Below are positions 43,249-51,306 of a stretch of DNA of 64,000 nt, piece after piece. The stretch lies in NCBI RefSeq assembly GCF_900106065.1, contig NZ_LT629796.1, positions 3,751,501 through 3,815,500 on the forward strand, written 5' to 3'. The DNA is from Pseudomonas mandelii (GTDB lineage Bacteria; Pseudomonadota; Gammaproteobacteria; Pseudomonadales; Pseudomonadaceae). The notes under the pieces were generated by a model that saw only the letters and a program-made list of their open reading frames with translations, made no database searches and was not told where the DNA came from. A program made the translations under genes and the position numbers. Position 1 is the first letter of the stretch; each line of letters begins with the position of its first letter.

Positions 43249-44367
43249 GTGAGTCAACGATTGACCCATAACGCCATCCAACGGCTTTTGCTCAAACGCT
43301 TCGCCCTCGCAGCCGGCACCTACGCCCTGGCTTTGGTCTTGCTGTGGATGGCGTTTTTCACCGGGCATTACGATGAGCCGCTGACCAGCGTGGCCATCGG
43401 CAGCGCGCTGGTGGTGATCACCCAGGGGACGTTGTTCGCGGTGTTTTACAGCGGCTGCAACCTGCGCTTTTCCGACCCGAGCCTGACCGAAGCACAAGTA
43501 TTGATGGGCCTGGGGTGGCAGACATGGCTGGTTGCCAATCTGGATGAGGCGCGCGGCGCGTTCCTGGTGTTCTACCTGCTGATCATGTTGTTCGGGCTGT
43601 TCCATCTTTCACGCCGTGCGTTTGTGCGCTGTGCCCTGTTGGTGTTTTTCAGTTTCAGTGCGATCACGCTATGGGAGGGCTACCACTTCCAGTTGCACGA
43701 CCCGGCGCTGGCCGCGTTGCAGGTGTGCGTGCTGTTTATCGTGTTGGTGTGGCTGGAGCTTTATGCCCGTTACGTCCAGGCCTCGCGTCAACGTATGCGC
43801 CAACGACGGTTTGCCTTGCAGGCGCACCAAGACACCCTGCGCGGGATGATGCGCCAGCTCGAAGACCTGGTCGCCACCGACGAACTGACCGGGCTGTTCA
43901 ACCGCCGGCATTTCCTGCGCCTGGCTTCCCGCGAGCTGAACGCGATGGAGGCGGGCGTGGTGCACGGCCTGGCGTTGATCGACCTCGACCACTTCAAACG
44001 CATCAATGACGTTCATGGCCACGCTGCTGGCGACCAGGTGCTGCAAGCCTTTGCCGGCGTGGCCACCGCCTGCCTGCGAGAGGGCGATGTGTTGGCCCGT
44101 TATGGTGGCGAAGAGTTCGTGGTGTTGCTGCCCGACTGCAACGCCGAACGCCTGACCTCTTGTTGCGAGCGGCTGCGCATCGCCTTTACCGATGTCGAGT
44201 TGATCGGACTCAACGTCGCCCACCTCAGTTTGTCCGCCGGCATGACGTTGCTGGAGTTGGGCGATGATCTCGACGACGCCTTGCAGCGCGCCGACCAGGC
44301 GCTCTACCGCGCCAAGCGTGACGGGCGCAATCGCTGCGCGGCGGCGTGGGAGAACGTCGATGCCTGA
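43249..44367 (+). CDS. sadC: SadC-like membrane diguanylate cyclase
   Basis: 372 residues. The first half has about five or six membrane helices (FALAAGTYALALVLLWMAFF, VAIGSALVVITQGTLFAVF, FLVFYLLIMLFGLF, and two more); then a short coiled linker and a GGDEF domain with DLDHFKRINDVHGHAAGD, active site YGGEEF and an upstream inhibitory RxxD (REGD), so it should make c-di-GMP with product feedback. In P. aeruginosa SadC lies next to fumarase and the same reductase, hydratase and pykA genes and acts against BifA; P. aeruginosa SadC is longer as I recall. The start is probably GTG at 43249, but no strong ribosome site is seen. Confidence 0.86.
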   Translation: MSQRLTHNAIQRLLLKRFALAAGTYALALVLLWMAFFTGHYDEPLTSVAIGSALVVITQGTLFAVFYSGCNLRFSDPSLTEAQVLMGLGWQTWLVANLDEARGAFLVFYLLIMLFGLFHLSRRAFVRCALLVFFSFSAITLWEGYHFQLHDPALAALQVCVLFIVLVWLELYARYVQASRQRMRQRRFALQAHQDTLRGMMRQLEDLVATDELTGLFNRRHFLRLASRELNAMEAGVVHGLALIDLDHFKRINDVHGHAAGDQVLQAFAGVATACLREGDVLARYGGEEFVVLLPDCNAERLTSCCERLRIAFTDVELIGLNVAHLSLSAGMTLLELGDDLDDALQRADQALYRAKRDGRNRCAAAWENVDA

Positions 44368-45295
44368 GTTGCGCGTCGGCGAGCGCCATTGGTCCGTGGC
44401 CCCGGGCAGCAACCTGCTCGATGCCCTGAATCAGAACGGCGTGGCCGTGCCCTACAGTTGTCGCGCCGGCAGTTGCCATGCGTGCCTGGTGCAATGCGTT
44501 CAAGGCTTGCCCAGCGACAGCCGTCCCGATGCCTTGAGCGCTGAACAGCGTCAGCAAGGTTGGCGTCTGGCGTGTCAGTGCCAGGTGGTCGAGGACTTGC
44601 AGGTGCATGCCTTCGATCCACACGTCGACGGCCGCCCCGCGCAAGTCGCCGCCGTTGATTGGTTGAGCACCAGCGTATTGCGGTTGCGCCTGACCACCGA
44701 GCGACCGTTACGCTACAGCGCCGGGCAGCATCTGGTGTTGTGGGCGGGCAACGTGGCACGGCCCTACTCCTTGGCGAGCCTGCCGGAAGAGGACCGCTTT
44801 TTGGAGTTCCACCTCGATTGCCGGCAGCGGGGTGAATTCAGCGACGCGGCCCGTCAGCTGAAAATCGGCGACCCGATCCGCCTCGGCGAACTGCGTGGCG
44901 GAGCGTTGCAATATGACCCGGACTGGAGCACTCGACCGCTGTGGCTGATGGCGGCCGGTACGGGACTGGGGCCGTTGTTCGGTGTGTTGCGCGAAGCGTT
45001 GCGTCAAGATCACCAAGGCGCCATCCGCGTCATTCACCTCGCCCATGACGCCAGCGAGCATTACCTGGCCAAGCCCCTGCAAGCCATGGCCGATGTACGT
45101 GAAAACCTCAGCATTGAATGCTGGACCCCGGCCGAGTTGCCGCAAGCGTTGGCGCAACTGCGGCTTGTTTCCCGGCAAACCCTGGCCTTAGTCTGCGGAG
45201 CCCCCGACAGTGTCGACGCCTTTGCCCGGCGTTTGTACCTGGCCGGACTGCCGCGCAACCAACTGCTGGCGGATGTCTTTGTTCCCCGTGGTTGA
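44360..45295 (+). CDS. 2Fe-2S ferredoxin-NAD(P)H reductase-type protein
   Basis: 311 residues. An N-terminal plant-type ferredoxin domain with the four cysteines (CRAGSCHAC and the later CQC), then a FAD-binding domain with RPYSLASLPEE, and an NAD(P)-binding domain with MAAGTGLGPLFGVL and a C-terminal VCGAP. It resembles the reductases of oxygenase systems and CDP-6-deoxy-glucoseen reductase; no oxygenase partner is adjacent. The ATG overlaps the sadC stop by 8 bases, so the two are coupled; the meaning of that pairing is unknown. Confidence 0.88.
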   Translation: MPELRVGERHWSVAPGSNLLDALNQNGVAVPYSCRAGSCHACLVQCVQGLPSDSRPDALSAEQRQQGWRLACQCQVVEDLQVHAFDPHVDGRPAQVAAVDWLSTSVLRLRLTTERPLRYSAGQHLVLWAGNVARPYSLASLPEEDRFLEFHLDCRQRGEFSDAARQLKIGDPIRLGELRGGALQYDPDWSTRPLWLMAAGTGLGPLFGVLREALRQDHQGAIRVIHLAHDASEHYLAKPLQAMADVRENLSIECWTPAELPQALAQLRLVSRQTLALVCGAPDSVDAFARRLYLAGLPRNQLLADVFVPRG

Positions 45296-45326
45296 GCGCT
45301 GATCGTTTAACGACGCGAGACTCGCC

Positions 45327-46076
45327 ATGACCGATGCCATCCAGCTTGAACGCGAACGCGGCCTGCTGACCCTGCGCCTGAACCGCCCCGACAAGAAAAA
45401 CGCCCTGACCCGCGCCATGTACAGCCACTTGGCCGACGCGCTGAAACAGGCCGACACCGACCCCGACATCAACGCCGTGCTGATCACCGGCAGTGCCGAG
45501 TGCTTCACAGCCGGCAACGACATCGCCGATTTCATCCAGCAACCGCCGAGCAACCTCGACAGCCCGGTGTTCCACTTCATGCTCAACCTGCTGGAATGCC
45601 GCAAACCGGTGATCGCCGCCGTGGCGGGCGCGGCGGTGGGGATCGGCACGACGCTGTTGCTGCATTGCGATCTGGTGTATGTCAGCCGTGATGCGCGGTT
45701 GCGCATGCCGTTCGTGAACCTCGGGTTGTGCCCGGAGTTTGGTTCGAGCCTGATCCTGCCGCGATTGCTCGGGCATGCCAAAGCAGCGGAGCTGTTGCTG
45801 TTGGGTGAAGGGTTTAGCGGTGAGCAGGCTGCGGCGTGGGGCATTGCCACCGAAGCGTTGGGCAGTGGCGAAGCGGCGTTGGCCAAGGCGCGGGAGATGG
45901 CGTTGCGGTTTGAGTCATTGCCACCGGAAGCGGTGCGGATCAGCAAGCAATTGATGAAAGCGCCGGACCGGGAGCAGCTGCGCACAGTGATCGAAGAAGA
46001 GGGCGCGTTGTTCACCCAAAGGTTGCGCTCGCCTGAGGCGATGGCGGCATTGTCGGCTTTTATCAGCCGACACTGA
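45327..46076 (+). CDS. enoyl-CoA hydratase/isomerase family protein
   Basis: 249 residues. The crotonase core is complete: LNRPDKKNALTRAMY, the oxyanion-hole region ITGSAECFTAGNDIADF, and GAAVGIGTTLLLHCDLVY. The usual catalytic Glu pair is partly changed (LCPEFGSSLILPRL keeps one Glu), so hydratase or isomerase activity cannot be told apart. It lies 31 bases after the reductase gene and ends before a shared terminator, so sadC, reductase and this gene probably form one transcript. Confidence 0.87.
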   Translation: MTDAIQLERERGLLTLRLNRPDKKNALTRAMYSHLADALKQADTDPDINAVLITGSAECFTAGNDIADFIQQPPSNLDSPVFHFMLNLLECRKPVIAAVAGAAVGIGTTLLLHCDLVYVSRDARLRMPFVNLGLCPEFGSSLILPRLLGHAKAAELLLLGEGFSGEQAAAWGIATEALGSGEAALAKAREMALRFESLPPEAVRISKQLMKAPDREQLRTVIEEEGALFTQRLRSPEAMAALSAFISRH

Positions 46077-46082
46077 CATCGA

Positions 46083-46109
46083 TCGTTCCCACGCAGATCG
46101 TGGGAGCGA
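46083..46109. repeat. small interspersed palindrome
   Basis: cgttcccacgcagatcgtggga and flanks: a perfect stem of the same family as the element at 9365-9415, just before the terminator shared by the hydratase and pykA genes. Confidence 0.55.
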
Positions 46110-46113
46110 TCAA

Positions 46114-46149
46114 CAAAAAGCCCCGCCATTCACATGGCGGGGCTTTTGC
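46114..46149. terminator. bidirectional terminator between hydratase and pykA
   Basis: AAAAGCCCCGCCA, loop TTCACA, TGGCGGGGCTTTT. Both strands end in four or more T, so it serves both convergent genes. Confidence 0.92.
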
Positions 46150-46167
46150 TTTTCAGCAGCCGATCAC

Positions 46168-47619
46168 TCAGACCATCGGATCGCCAACGTGCAGGATTTT
46201 CATCCCGTTGGTGCCGCCGATGGTGTGGTAGCTGTCGCCCTTGGTCAGGATGACCCAGTCGCCTTTCTCGACAACGCCGCGCTTGAGCAACTCGTCGATC
46301 GCGGCCTGGCTGACTTGCTCAGGCGGCAGCGATGCCGGGTCGAACGGAACGGTGTAGACGCCACGGAACATCGCCGCGCGGGCCTGGGTTTCGCGGTGCG
46401 GGGAGAACGCGTAGATCGGCACCGAAGAACGGATGCGCGACATGATCAACGGCGTGTAGCCACTTTCGGTCAGGGCGATGATCGCCTTCACGCCCGGGAA
46501 GTGGTTGGCGGTGTACATGGCCGCCAGGGCGATGGACTGGTCGCAGCTTTCGAACACTTTGCCGATGCGGTGGCTGGAGGTCTTGCTGGTCGGATGCTTT
46601 TCCGCGCCGATGCAGATGCGCGCCATCGCTTGCACGGCTTCCAGCGGGTACAGGCCGGCAGCACTTTCCGCCGAGAGCATCACGGCGTCGGTGTAGTCGA
46701 GCACGGCGTTGGCTACGTCGGACACTTCGGCGCGGGTCGGCATCGGGTTCTGGATCATCGACTCCATCATCTGGGTCGCCACGATCACAGCCTTGTTGTG
46801 GCGGCGTGCGTGCAGAATGATCTTCTTCTGAATGCCCACCAGCTCGGCGTCGCCGATTTCCACACCGAGGTCACCACGGGCCACCATGACGGCGTCGGAG
46901 GCTTTGATCAGTGCATCGAGGGTGTCGTCGTCGGCCACGGCTTCGGCGCGTTCGATCTTCGCCACCAGCCAGGCCGTACCGCCGGCCTCGTCGCGCAGTT
47001 GACGGGCGTATTCCATGTCGGCAGCGTCGCGCGGGAAGGACACGGCGAGGTAGTCCACTTCCATCTCGGCGGCGAGCTTGATGTCGGCCTTGTCTTTCTC
47101 GGTCAGGGCCGGCGCCGTCAGGCCACCGCCGCGACGGTTGATGCCTTTATGGTCGGACAGCGGGCCGCCGATCAGTACGGTGCAGTTCAGTTCGGTGGCG
47201 GTGGCGGTATCGACGCGCATCACCACGCGGCCGTCGTCGAGCAGCAGCTCGTCGCCCACGCCGCAATCCTTGACCAGATCCGGGTAGTCGATGCCGACCA
47301 CTTGCTGGTTGCCTTCGGTCAGAGGATGGCTGGTGGAGAAGGTGAATTGATCACCGATCTTCAGCTCGATCTTCTTGTTGGCGAATTTGGCGATCCGGAT
47401 TTTCGGGCCTTGCAGGTCACCCAGCAGGGCCACGAAACGACCGTGCTTGGCCGCGAGGTCACGCACCAGCTTCGCGCGAGCCTTGTGCTCGTCGGGGGTG
47501 CCGTGGGAGAAGTTCAGGCGGGCGACGTCCAGGCCAGCCAGAATCAGCTGTTCGAGAACTTCCGGCGAGTTACTGGCCGGGCCAAGGGTAGCGACGATTT
47601 TGGTACGACGGACGGACAT
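46168..47619 (-). CDS. pykA: pyruvate kinase PykA
   Basis: 483 residues, cytoplasmic; converts phosphoenolpyruvate and ADP to pyruvate and ATP. Complete barrel with RRTKIVATLGPAS, RLNFSHG, LGDLQGPKIR, the catalytic KIERAEA, MVARGDLGVEIG and TQMMESMIQNPMPTRAEVSDVANAVLD, and a C-terminal allosteric domain. It reads convergently to the hydratase gene, and the neighbourhood (sadC, reductase, hydratase, pykA) equals PAO1 PA4329-PA4332 as I recall. Confidence 0.96.
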   Translation of the reverse strand: MSVRRTKIVATLGPASNSPEVLEQLILAGLDVARLNFSHGTPDEHKARAKLVRDLAAKHGRFVALLGDLQGPKIRIAKFANKKIELKIGDQFTFSTSHPLTEGNQQVVGIDYPDLVKDCGVGDELLLDDGRVVMRVDTATATELNCTVLIGGPLSDHKGINRRGGGLTAPALTEKDKADIKLAAEMEVDYLAVSFPRDAADMEYARQLRDEAGGTAWLVAKIERAEAVADDDTLDALIKASDAVMVARGDLGVEIGDAELVGIQKKIILHARRHNKAVIVATQMMESMIQNPMPTRAEVSDVANAVLDYTDAVMLSAESAAGLYPLEAVQAMARICIGAEKHPTSKTSSHRIGKVFESCDQSIALAAMYTANHFPGVKAIIALTESGYTPLIMSRIRSSVPIYAFSPHRETQARAAMFRGVYTVPFDPASLPPEQVSQAAIDELLKRGVVEKGDWVILTKGDSYHTIGGTNGMKILHVGDPMV

Positions 47620-47776
47620 GCAAAGACTCCTGAGTTCAAGCGCTGAGTGAGGCTACTATGGTCAGCGGGTGTAGTCATTGTTCGTTTGCACTACTTTTTC
47701 GTTTGTTTCTTTAACCGAACATTCCTGAAGATTTCTGCTCACGGGTCGATACAGAGCTCAAGACAGGAGATCCCCC

Positions 47777-48154
47777 ATGCGATTCGTGCTCATTGCCGCC
47801 CTTGCCCTCAGTGTGACGGGTTGCGCCCGTTGGTCTATGAACCATCATTTGAATAATGCCTACAGCGCTTACGATCGCGGCAATTGCGAGCAGGTGATGC
47901 TCGAATTGTCCAAAGTCGAACGCTCCAGCCGTGCGCGGCCTTATGTGTGGCCGGAAGTGTCGATGATGCGTGGCCAGTGCCTGGAACGGCAGAAGCTGTT
48001 CATCGATGCGGCGCAGACTTATCAGTTCATCATGGCGTCCTACCCGCAAAGCGAATACGCCTACCGCGCCCGCGCCCGTCTGGAAACCTTGCAGAGCCTG
48101 GGACATTACCCGACTCGCAGCGCCGCGGCCGCCGTGCGCCCGACGCGGTTCTGA
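47777..48154 (+). CDS. small TPR-like lipoprotein
   Basis: 125 residues. The lipobox VTGC follows MRFVLIAALALS; the mature part holds two helical repeats like TPR units (HLNNAYSAYDRGNCEQVMLELSKVER and RGQCLERQKLFIDAAQTYQFIMASYPQSEYAYRARARLETL), similar to the repeats of YbgF/BamD-type proteins. It is probably membrane-anchored in the periplasm. The ATG has AGGAG 7 bases upstream. Function unknown. Confidence 0.85.
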   Translation: MRFVLIAALALSVTGCARWSMNHHLNNAYSAYDRGNCEQVMLELSKVERSSRARPYVWPEVSMMRGQCLERQKLFIDAAQTYQFIMASYPQSEYAYRARARLETLQSLGHYPTRSAAAAVRPTRF

Positions 48155-48398
48155 TTGCCGTTGTCGTGCAAAGGCTGGCCGCCCGGCGGTGGTGAGCTAT
48201 AGTCGAATGGATCGGTTTTAGAGCCATGTCTCTAGACCGAGGTCATACCTGTGACCGGCAGCCGTAAGCGTCAGCGGATTCATGGACTGACGCACCGGGA
48301 ACGGGGAGAGCGCGCCAGGCTTTTCAACAAAAGCAAAAACGGCACGTTCCGAAGCATTAGTGCGGCCCTGCTTAAGGGCCTTGCTGGGCCAACTGCGC

Positions 48399-48758
48399 AT
48401 GTTTACCGACCGCCGGATCGAGCGGCATCAACTGCCGTATTTTCTGAAAGTATTCAACAGCGTCACCGACAAACCCATCGGCTTTCTGGGCAATGTGTCC
48501 GCCGACGGGCTGATGCTCATCAGCCAGTTGCCCATGATGGTGGGCGTCGACTTTGACCTGCGTTTGAAAATCCCCGCCAGCGACGGTTGCCAACAGGTCA
48601 TTGACCTGACGGCCTGTTGTTTGTGGTGCCACGAAGACGAAACCCCCCACCATTACGACGCCGGGTTCAGCCTGCAACGGGCACCGCCGGAGTATGGGCA
48701 ATTGGTGGAGGCGTTGACGCAGTACTTCAGTTTTCAGCCGATGCCGGCGTCTGCCTGA
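48399..48758 (+). CDS. PilZ-domain c-di-GMP binding protein
   Basis: About 119 residues. The N-terminus MFTDRRIERHQLPYFLKVFN holds the RxxxR motif and NVSADGLMLIS the D/NxSxxG motif, the two loops by which PilZ domains grip c-di-GMP. With BifA and SadC it makes three c-di-GMP genes in the window. The start is uncertain: ATG at 48399 places the RxxxR motif at the usual position, but a GTG at 48360 is possible and neither has a strong ribosome site. The 245 bases upstream hold no gene that I can support. Confidence 0.85.
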   Translation: MFTDRRIERHQLPYFLKVFNSVTDKPIGFLGNVSADGLMLISQLPMMVGVDFDLRLKIPASDGCQQVIDLTACCLWCHEDETPHHYDAGFSLQRAPPEYGQLVEALTQYFSFQPMPASA

Positions 48759-48782
48759 GTGTTGTGATGCATCGGCAATGGC

Positions 48783-48879
48783 CATCGCGAGCAGGCTCGC
48801 TCCCACAGGGGTATCGGCTGTCCATAAATTTTGTGGTCACTGAAAATCCCCTGTAGGAGCGAGCCTGCTCGCGATGACG
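48783..48879. repeat. inverted REP pair
   Basis: Facing cores tcgcgagcaggctcgctccc and taggagcgagcctgctcgcg about 50 bases apart, between the convergent PilZ and DUF6124 genes. Confidence 0.87.
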
Positions 48880-48905
48880 TCAGCTCAGGCGCCTGATAAT
48901 CAAGC

Positions 48906-49289
48906 TCAGGTCGTCTTGATCGCCTTTTCGTTATCCAGCGACCGCTCCACCAGCATCAACCCCAACTCACTCATCCGATAAATCGCCATCGCCAGATGCC
49001 GCGGCTTGTCGTCCAGACTTTCCGCCAGGTCGAGTAGCAGAATGCTGACCGTCGAGAATGTTTCGTAGGTCTCGATGGTCAAGGCTTCGGGGTTGGCATC
49101 AGGGACAACGGTGAACATCTTCATGGCGCGTTCCTCGGTGGTGCGTTCGTTAGCAAAGCACGATTTGGTTTTTTTTTGAGCGAGATGGTGGTTCAGCGCT
49201 TTTTGGGCGGCGGTATGAAGTTTTTTTGGATCGAAAGTGGCATAGGCTGAGCACGTAGGCTCGGAAGGGGCAGGTGTAGCCTTCGACAT
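48906..49289 (-). CDS. DUF6124-like protein, separated from its leader by an IS
   Basis: 127 residues. It shares the layout of the DUF6124 protein at 9747: FDPKKLHTAAQKALNHHL, then MFTVVPDANPEALTIETY, and a closing MSELGLMLVERSLDN. The middle is basic and poorly ordered (KKTKSCFANERTTEERAMK). AAGGAG lies 8 bases before the ATG, so the coding unit is intact. The ISL3-type element lies 32 bases upstream, between the start codon and the structured DNA that lies beyond it (50741-50981). Expression is therefore probably altered. Function unknown. Confidence 0.75.
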   Translation of the reverse strand: MSKATPAPSEPTCSAYATFDPKKLHTAAQKALNHHLAQKKTKSCFANERTTEERAMKMFTVVPDANPEALTIETYETFSTVSILLLDLAESLDDKPRHLAMAIYRMSELGLMLVERSLDNEKAIKTT

Positions 49290-49313
49290 GGGGTTAACTC
49301 CTTATTGGATCGC

Positions 49314-49321
49314 TGATAAGT
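49314..49321. repeat. 8-bp target duplication of the IS, left copy
   Basis: tgataagt, repeated exactly at 50741-50748 immediately outside the right inverted repeat; 8 bp is the length usual for ISL3-family elements. Confidence 0.92.
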
Positions 49322-50740
49322 GGCTCTTCGCATTTAAGGGTGTAGAAAAAATCTGACCGGCTGGAAAAGGAGTCGAGGATCTTAGAAAATGTAAGCTCTC
49401 ACACCAACAAAAACTAAGCCCCCGACGTGAACAATCTTACCTTTTCTAGCCCTGATCTTTCCAGCTTTTGCCAACTGAATAACCTCGGCCTGACTGCCAC
49501 TGGACAACATCTTTGTGCAGAGCGCGCCGTCATCGAATGTCGTTTAACCAAAGCACCCGAGCCATGCCCCAAGTGCGGGGCTGCTGGTGTTTCACGCGGT
49601 ACTGTCGATAGGCATCTTGCTCACACACCTTACGGACAACGACCAACCAGATTGCTGCTGCGTATCCGTCGCTGGCGTTGTGCTTGCGGCTGTTTCTGGC
49701 ATGAAGATACAAACAGTGCAGCACCTCCACGTTCAAAGCTTTCATATGGGGCGATACGCTGGGCATTAGCTGCCATCGTGCTGGATCATCTGTCGGTATC
49801 TCGTGTTGCGAGCCAGCTTGATGTTGCATGGCACACCGCTAATAATGCCATTATCAACGAAGGACGGCGCCTGCTTTTTAATGACTCGACACGTTTTGAC
49901 GGTGTGACCGTGCTGGGCGTGGATGAGCATGTTTGGCGACATACACGCTGTGGTGACAAGTACGTCACCATCGTGGTTGACCTTACGCCCGTGCGTAACA
50001 AAAACGGGCCGGCCCGCTTGCTCGATGTGCTGGAAGGCCGCTCCAAACAAGCCTTTAAGCAATGGCTACAGAGTCGCCCCAAATCGTGGCGTGACCAGAT
50101 CGAAAGCATTGCCATGGACGGTTTTACGGGGTTTAAATCTGCAGCGCAAGAAGCCCTGCCTCAAGCCCAAACCGTGCTGGATCCTTTCCATGTCGTGCGC
50201 TGGGCAAGCAACATGCTGGATGAATGCCGCCGGCGTGTGCAACACGACATCCTGGGCCGCAGAGGGCGTAAAAATGACCCGCTCTACAAAAGCCGTCGAA
50301 CGCTACTGACTCGGATCAGCTACCTGTCTGACGCCAACAAAAAGCAACTGTTCCAGCTGTTTGCAGATGAGCACCACCTCGAAGTGGATTGCACCTGGAG
50401 CATGTACCAACGGGTGGTCAGCGCCTACAACGAGCCGGATCGAAAACGTGGTAAAAAACTCATGGAAGAGGTCATAAATATCATTACAGCCAGCGACTTG
50501 CCCAAAGCGCTCATCGAGGTGAAAGGCTTGGGGGAAACGCTGAAAAAATACGCTGAGAGCATCCTTGCCTACTTCGACCGGCCAGGAACCAGCAACGGTC
50601 CAACAGAAGCTATCAACGGGCGACTTGAGCACTTACGAGGTACCGCCTTGGGCTTTAGAAATTTAACCAATTACATAGCCAGGTGCTTGCTGAAGTCAGG
50701 AGGGTTTAGAAATCAGCTACACCCTTAAATGCGAAGAGCC
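49322..50740. mobile_element. ISL3-family insertion sequence, 1419 bp, intact
   Basis: Ends are perfect 24-bp inverted repeats (ggctcttcgcatttaagggt and 4 more at 49322-49345; complement at 50717-50740). Eight-base direct repeats (tgataagt) flank it, and a single full-length transposase gene fills it. The exact repeats and open frame indicate a fairly recent insertion of an element that may still be active. No passenger genes are present. Confidence 0.95.
49427..50728 (+). CDS. ISL3-family transposase
   Basis: 433 residues. An N-terminal zinc-ribbon with paired cysteines (PCPKCG and RRWRCACGCFW), a helix-turn-helix region (SVSRVASQLDVAWHTANNAI), and the DDE catalytic domain: VLGVDEHVWR, AMDGFTGF, and a C-terminal Glu in GPTEAINGRLEHL. 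GTG is used as start at 49427; no ATG fits as well. The open frame ends inside the right terminal repeat, which is common for compact insertion sequences. Confidence 0.94.
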   Translation: MNNLTFSSPDLSSFCQLNNLGLTATGQHLCAERAVIECRLTKAPEPCPKCGAAGVSRGTVDRHLAHTPYGQRPTRLLLRIRRWRCACGCFWHEDTNSAAPPRSKLSYGAIRWALAAIVLDHLSVSRVASQLDVAWHTANNAIINEGRRLLFNDSTRFDGVTVLGVDEHVWRHTRCGDKYVTIVVDLTPVRNKNGPARLLDVLEGRSKQAFKQWLQSRPKSWRDQIESIAMDGFTGFKSAAQEALPQAQTVLDPFHVVRWASNMLDECRRRVQHDILGRRGRKNDPLYKSRRTLLTRISYLSDANKKQLFQLFADEHHLEVDCTWSMYQRVVSAYNEPDRKRGKKLMEEVINIITASDLPKALIEVKGLGETLKKYAESILAYFDRPGTSNGPTEAINGRLEHLRGTALGFRNLTNYIARCLLKSGGFRNQLHP

Positions 50741-50981
50741 TGATAAGTAGCGATAGGAGAACCTTAATCGGGGTGACTCTCGCCCGAAGTCAGTCGGGGG
50801 CACCGCAGGTTGTAGGCAGAAGCAACTGATTATGTAGCCGTTGTACGGCTTCTTGTATATACGTGTAGGACCAGGGTGAATGCAGGCTTGGCCAATGGTC
50901 ATGACCATTGGCCACAGCAAAGCGAGTCTCTCCACTCCGTCACTCTTCGCTTCGGGTAAAGGGACTATAAAGCGGGGATAC
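50741..50981 (-). promoter_or_regulatory. displaced leader of the second DUF6124 gene
   Basis: The 240 bases right of the IS would directly precede the DUF6124 gene if the element were removed. They contain a perfect 26-base palindrome (50889-50914), a small stem agccg-ttgta-cggct (50836-50850) and a gacttcgg motif, also found in the other DUF6124 leader. No gene is seen. On the minus strand the 76-codon-scale gene at 50982 lies beyond it. Confidence 0.45.
50889..50914. repeat. perfect 26-bp palindrome
   Basis: tggccaatggtca joined to its exact complement tgaccattggcca with no loop. Possible roles: operator for a dimeric protein or a hairpin in the DUF6124 leader. Confidence 0.85.
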
Positions 50982-51200
50982 CTATTCTCCTTTGAAGTCA
51001 GTTGACACAGAGAGAAGAGCCAACGAGATAAACTCTTGATTTTGATCCAGCGTTTCTAGTGCATCTCTTATGTGGCCAGCGACATCGCTCGCACCTTGCT
51101 TCTCAGCCCAGATAGTGAGCTCATCCATAGCCGCACCCAACGCTAGTTGGTTCTGGTTGATCTTGATTAGCACTGACGCGAATAGATATTTATCGTCCAT
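50982..51200 (-). CDS. small hypothetical protein
   Basis: 72 residues, acidic and helical: MDDKYLFASVLIKINQNQLALGAAMDELTIWAEKQG followed by a helix GHIRDALETLDQNQEFI. AAGGA lies 7 bases before the ATG at 51200. I do not recognise a family. Base composition is lower in GC than the neighbours, which hints at horizontal origin. It lies between the displaced leader and the DUF58 operon end. Confidence 0.6.
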   Translation of the reverse strand: MDDKYLFASVLIKINQNQLALGAAMDELTIWAEKQGASDVAGHIRDALETLDQNQEFISLALLSVSTDFKGE

Positions 51201-51306
51201 GATTTATTCCTTGCTAGCTATTTGGTATTTCGGATTGTCATTGAAATTATTAACTTCAGCTTTGCTGCATTGCTGAGACCGGACATCGCCACCTTTTTTA
51301 TCGCTA

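Noticed and set aside
48155..48398. Possible small RNA or extra gene before the PilZ gene
   Set aside because: Short frames on both strands lack ribosome sites, and no clear hairpin-plus-T-run or known small RNA was recognised.
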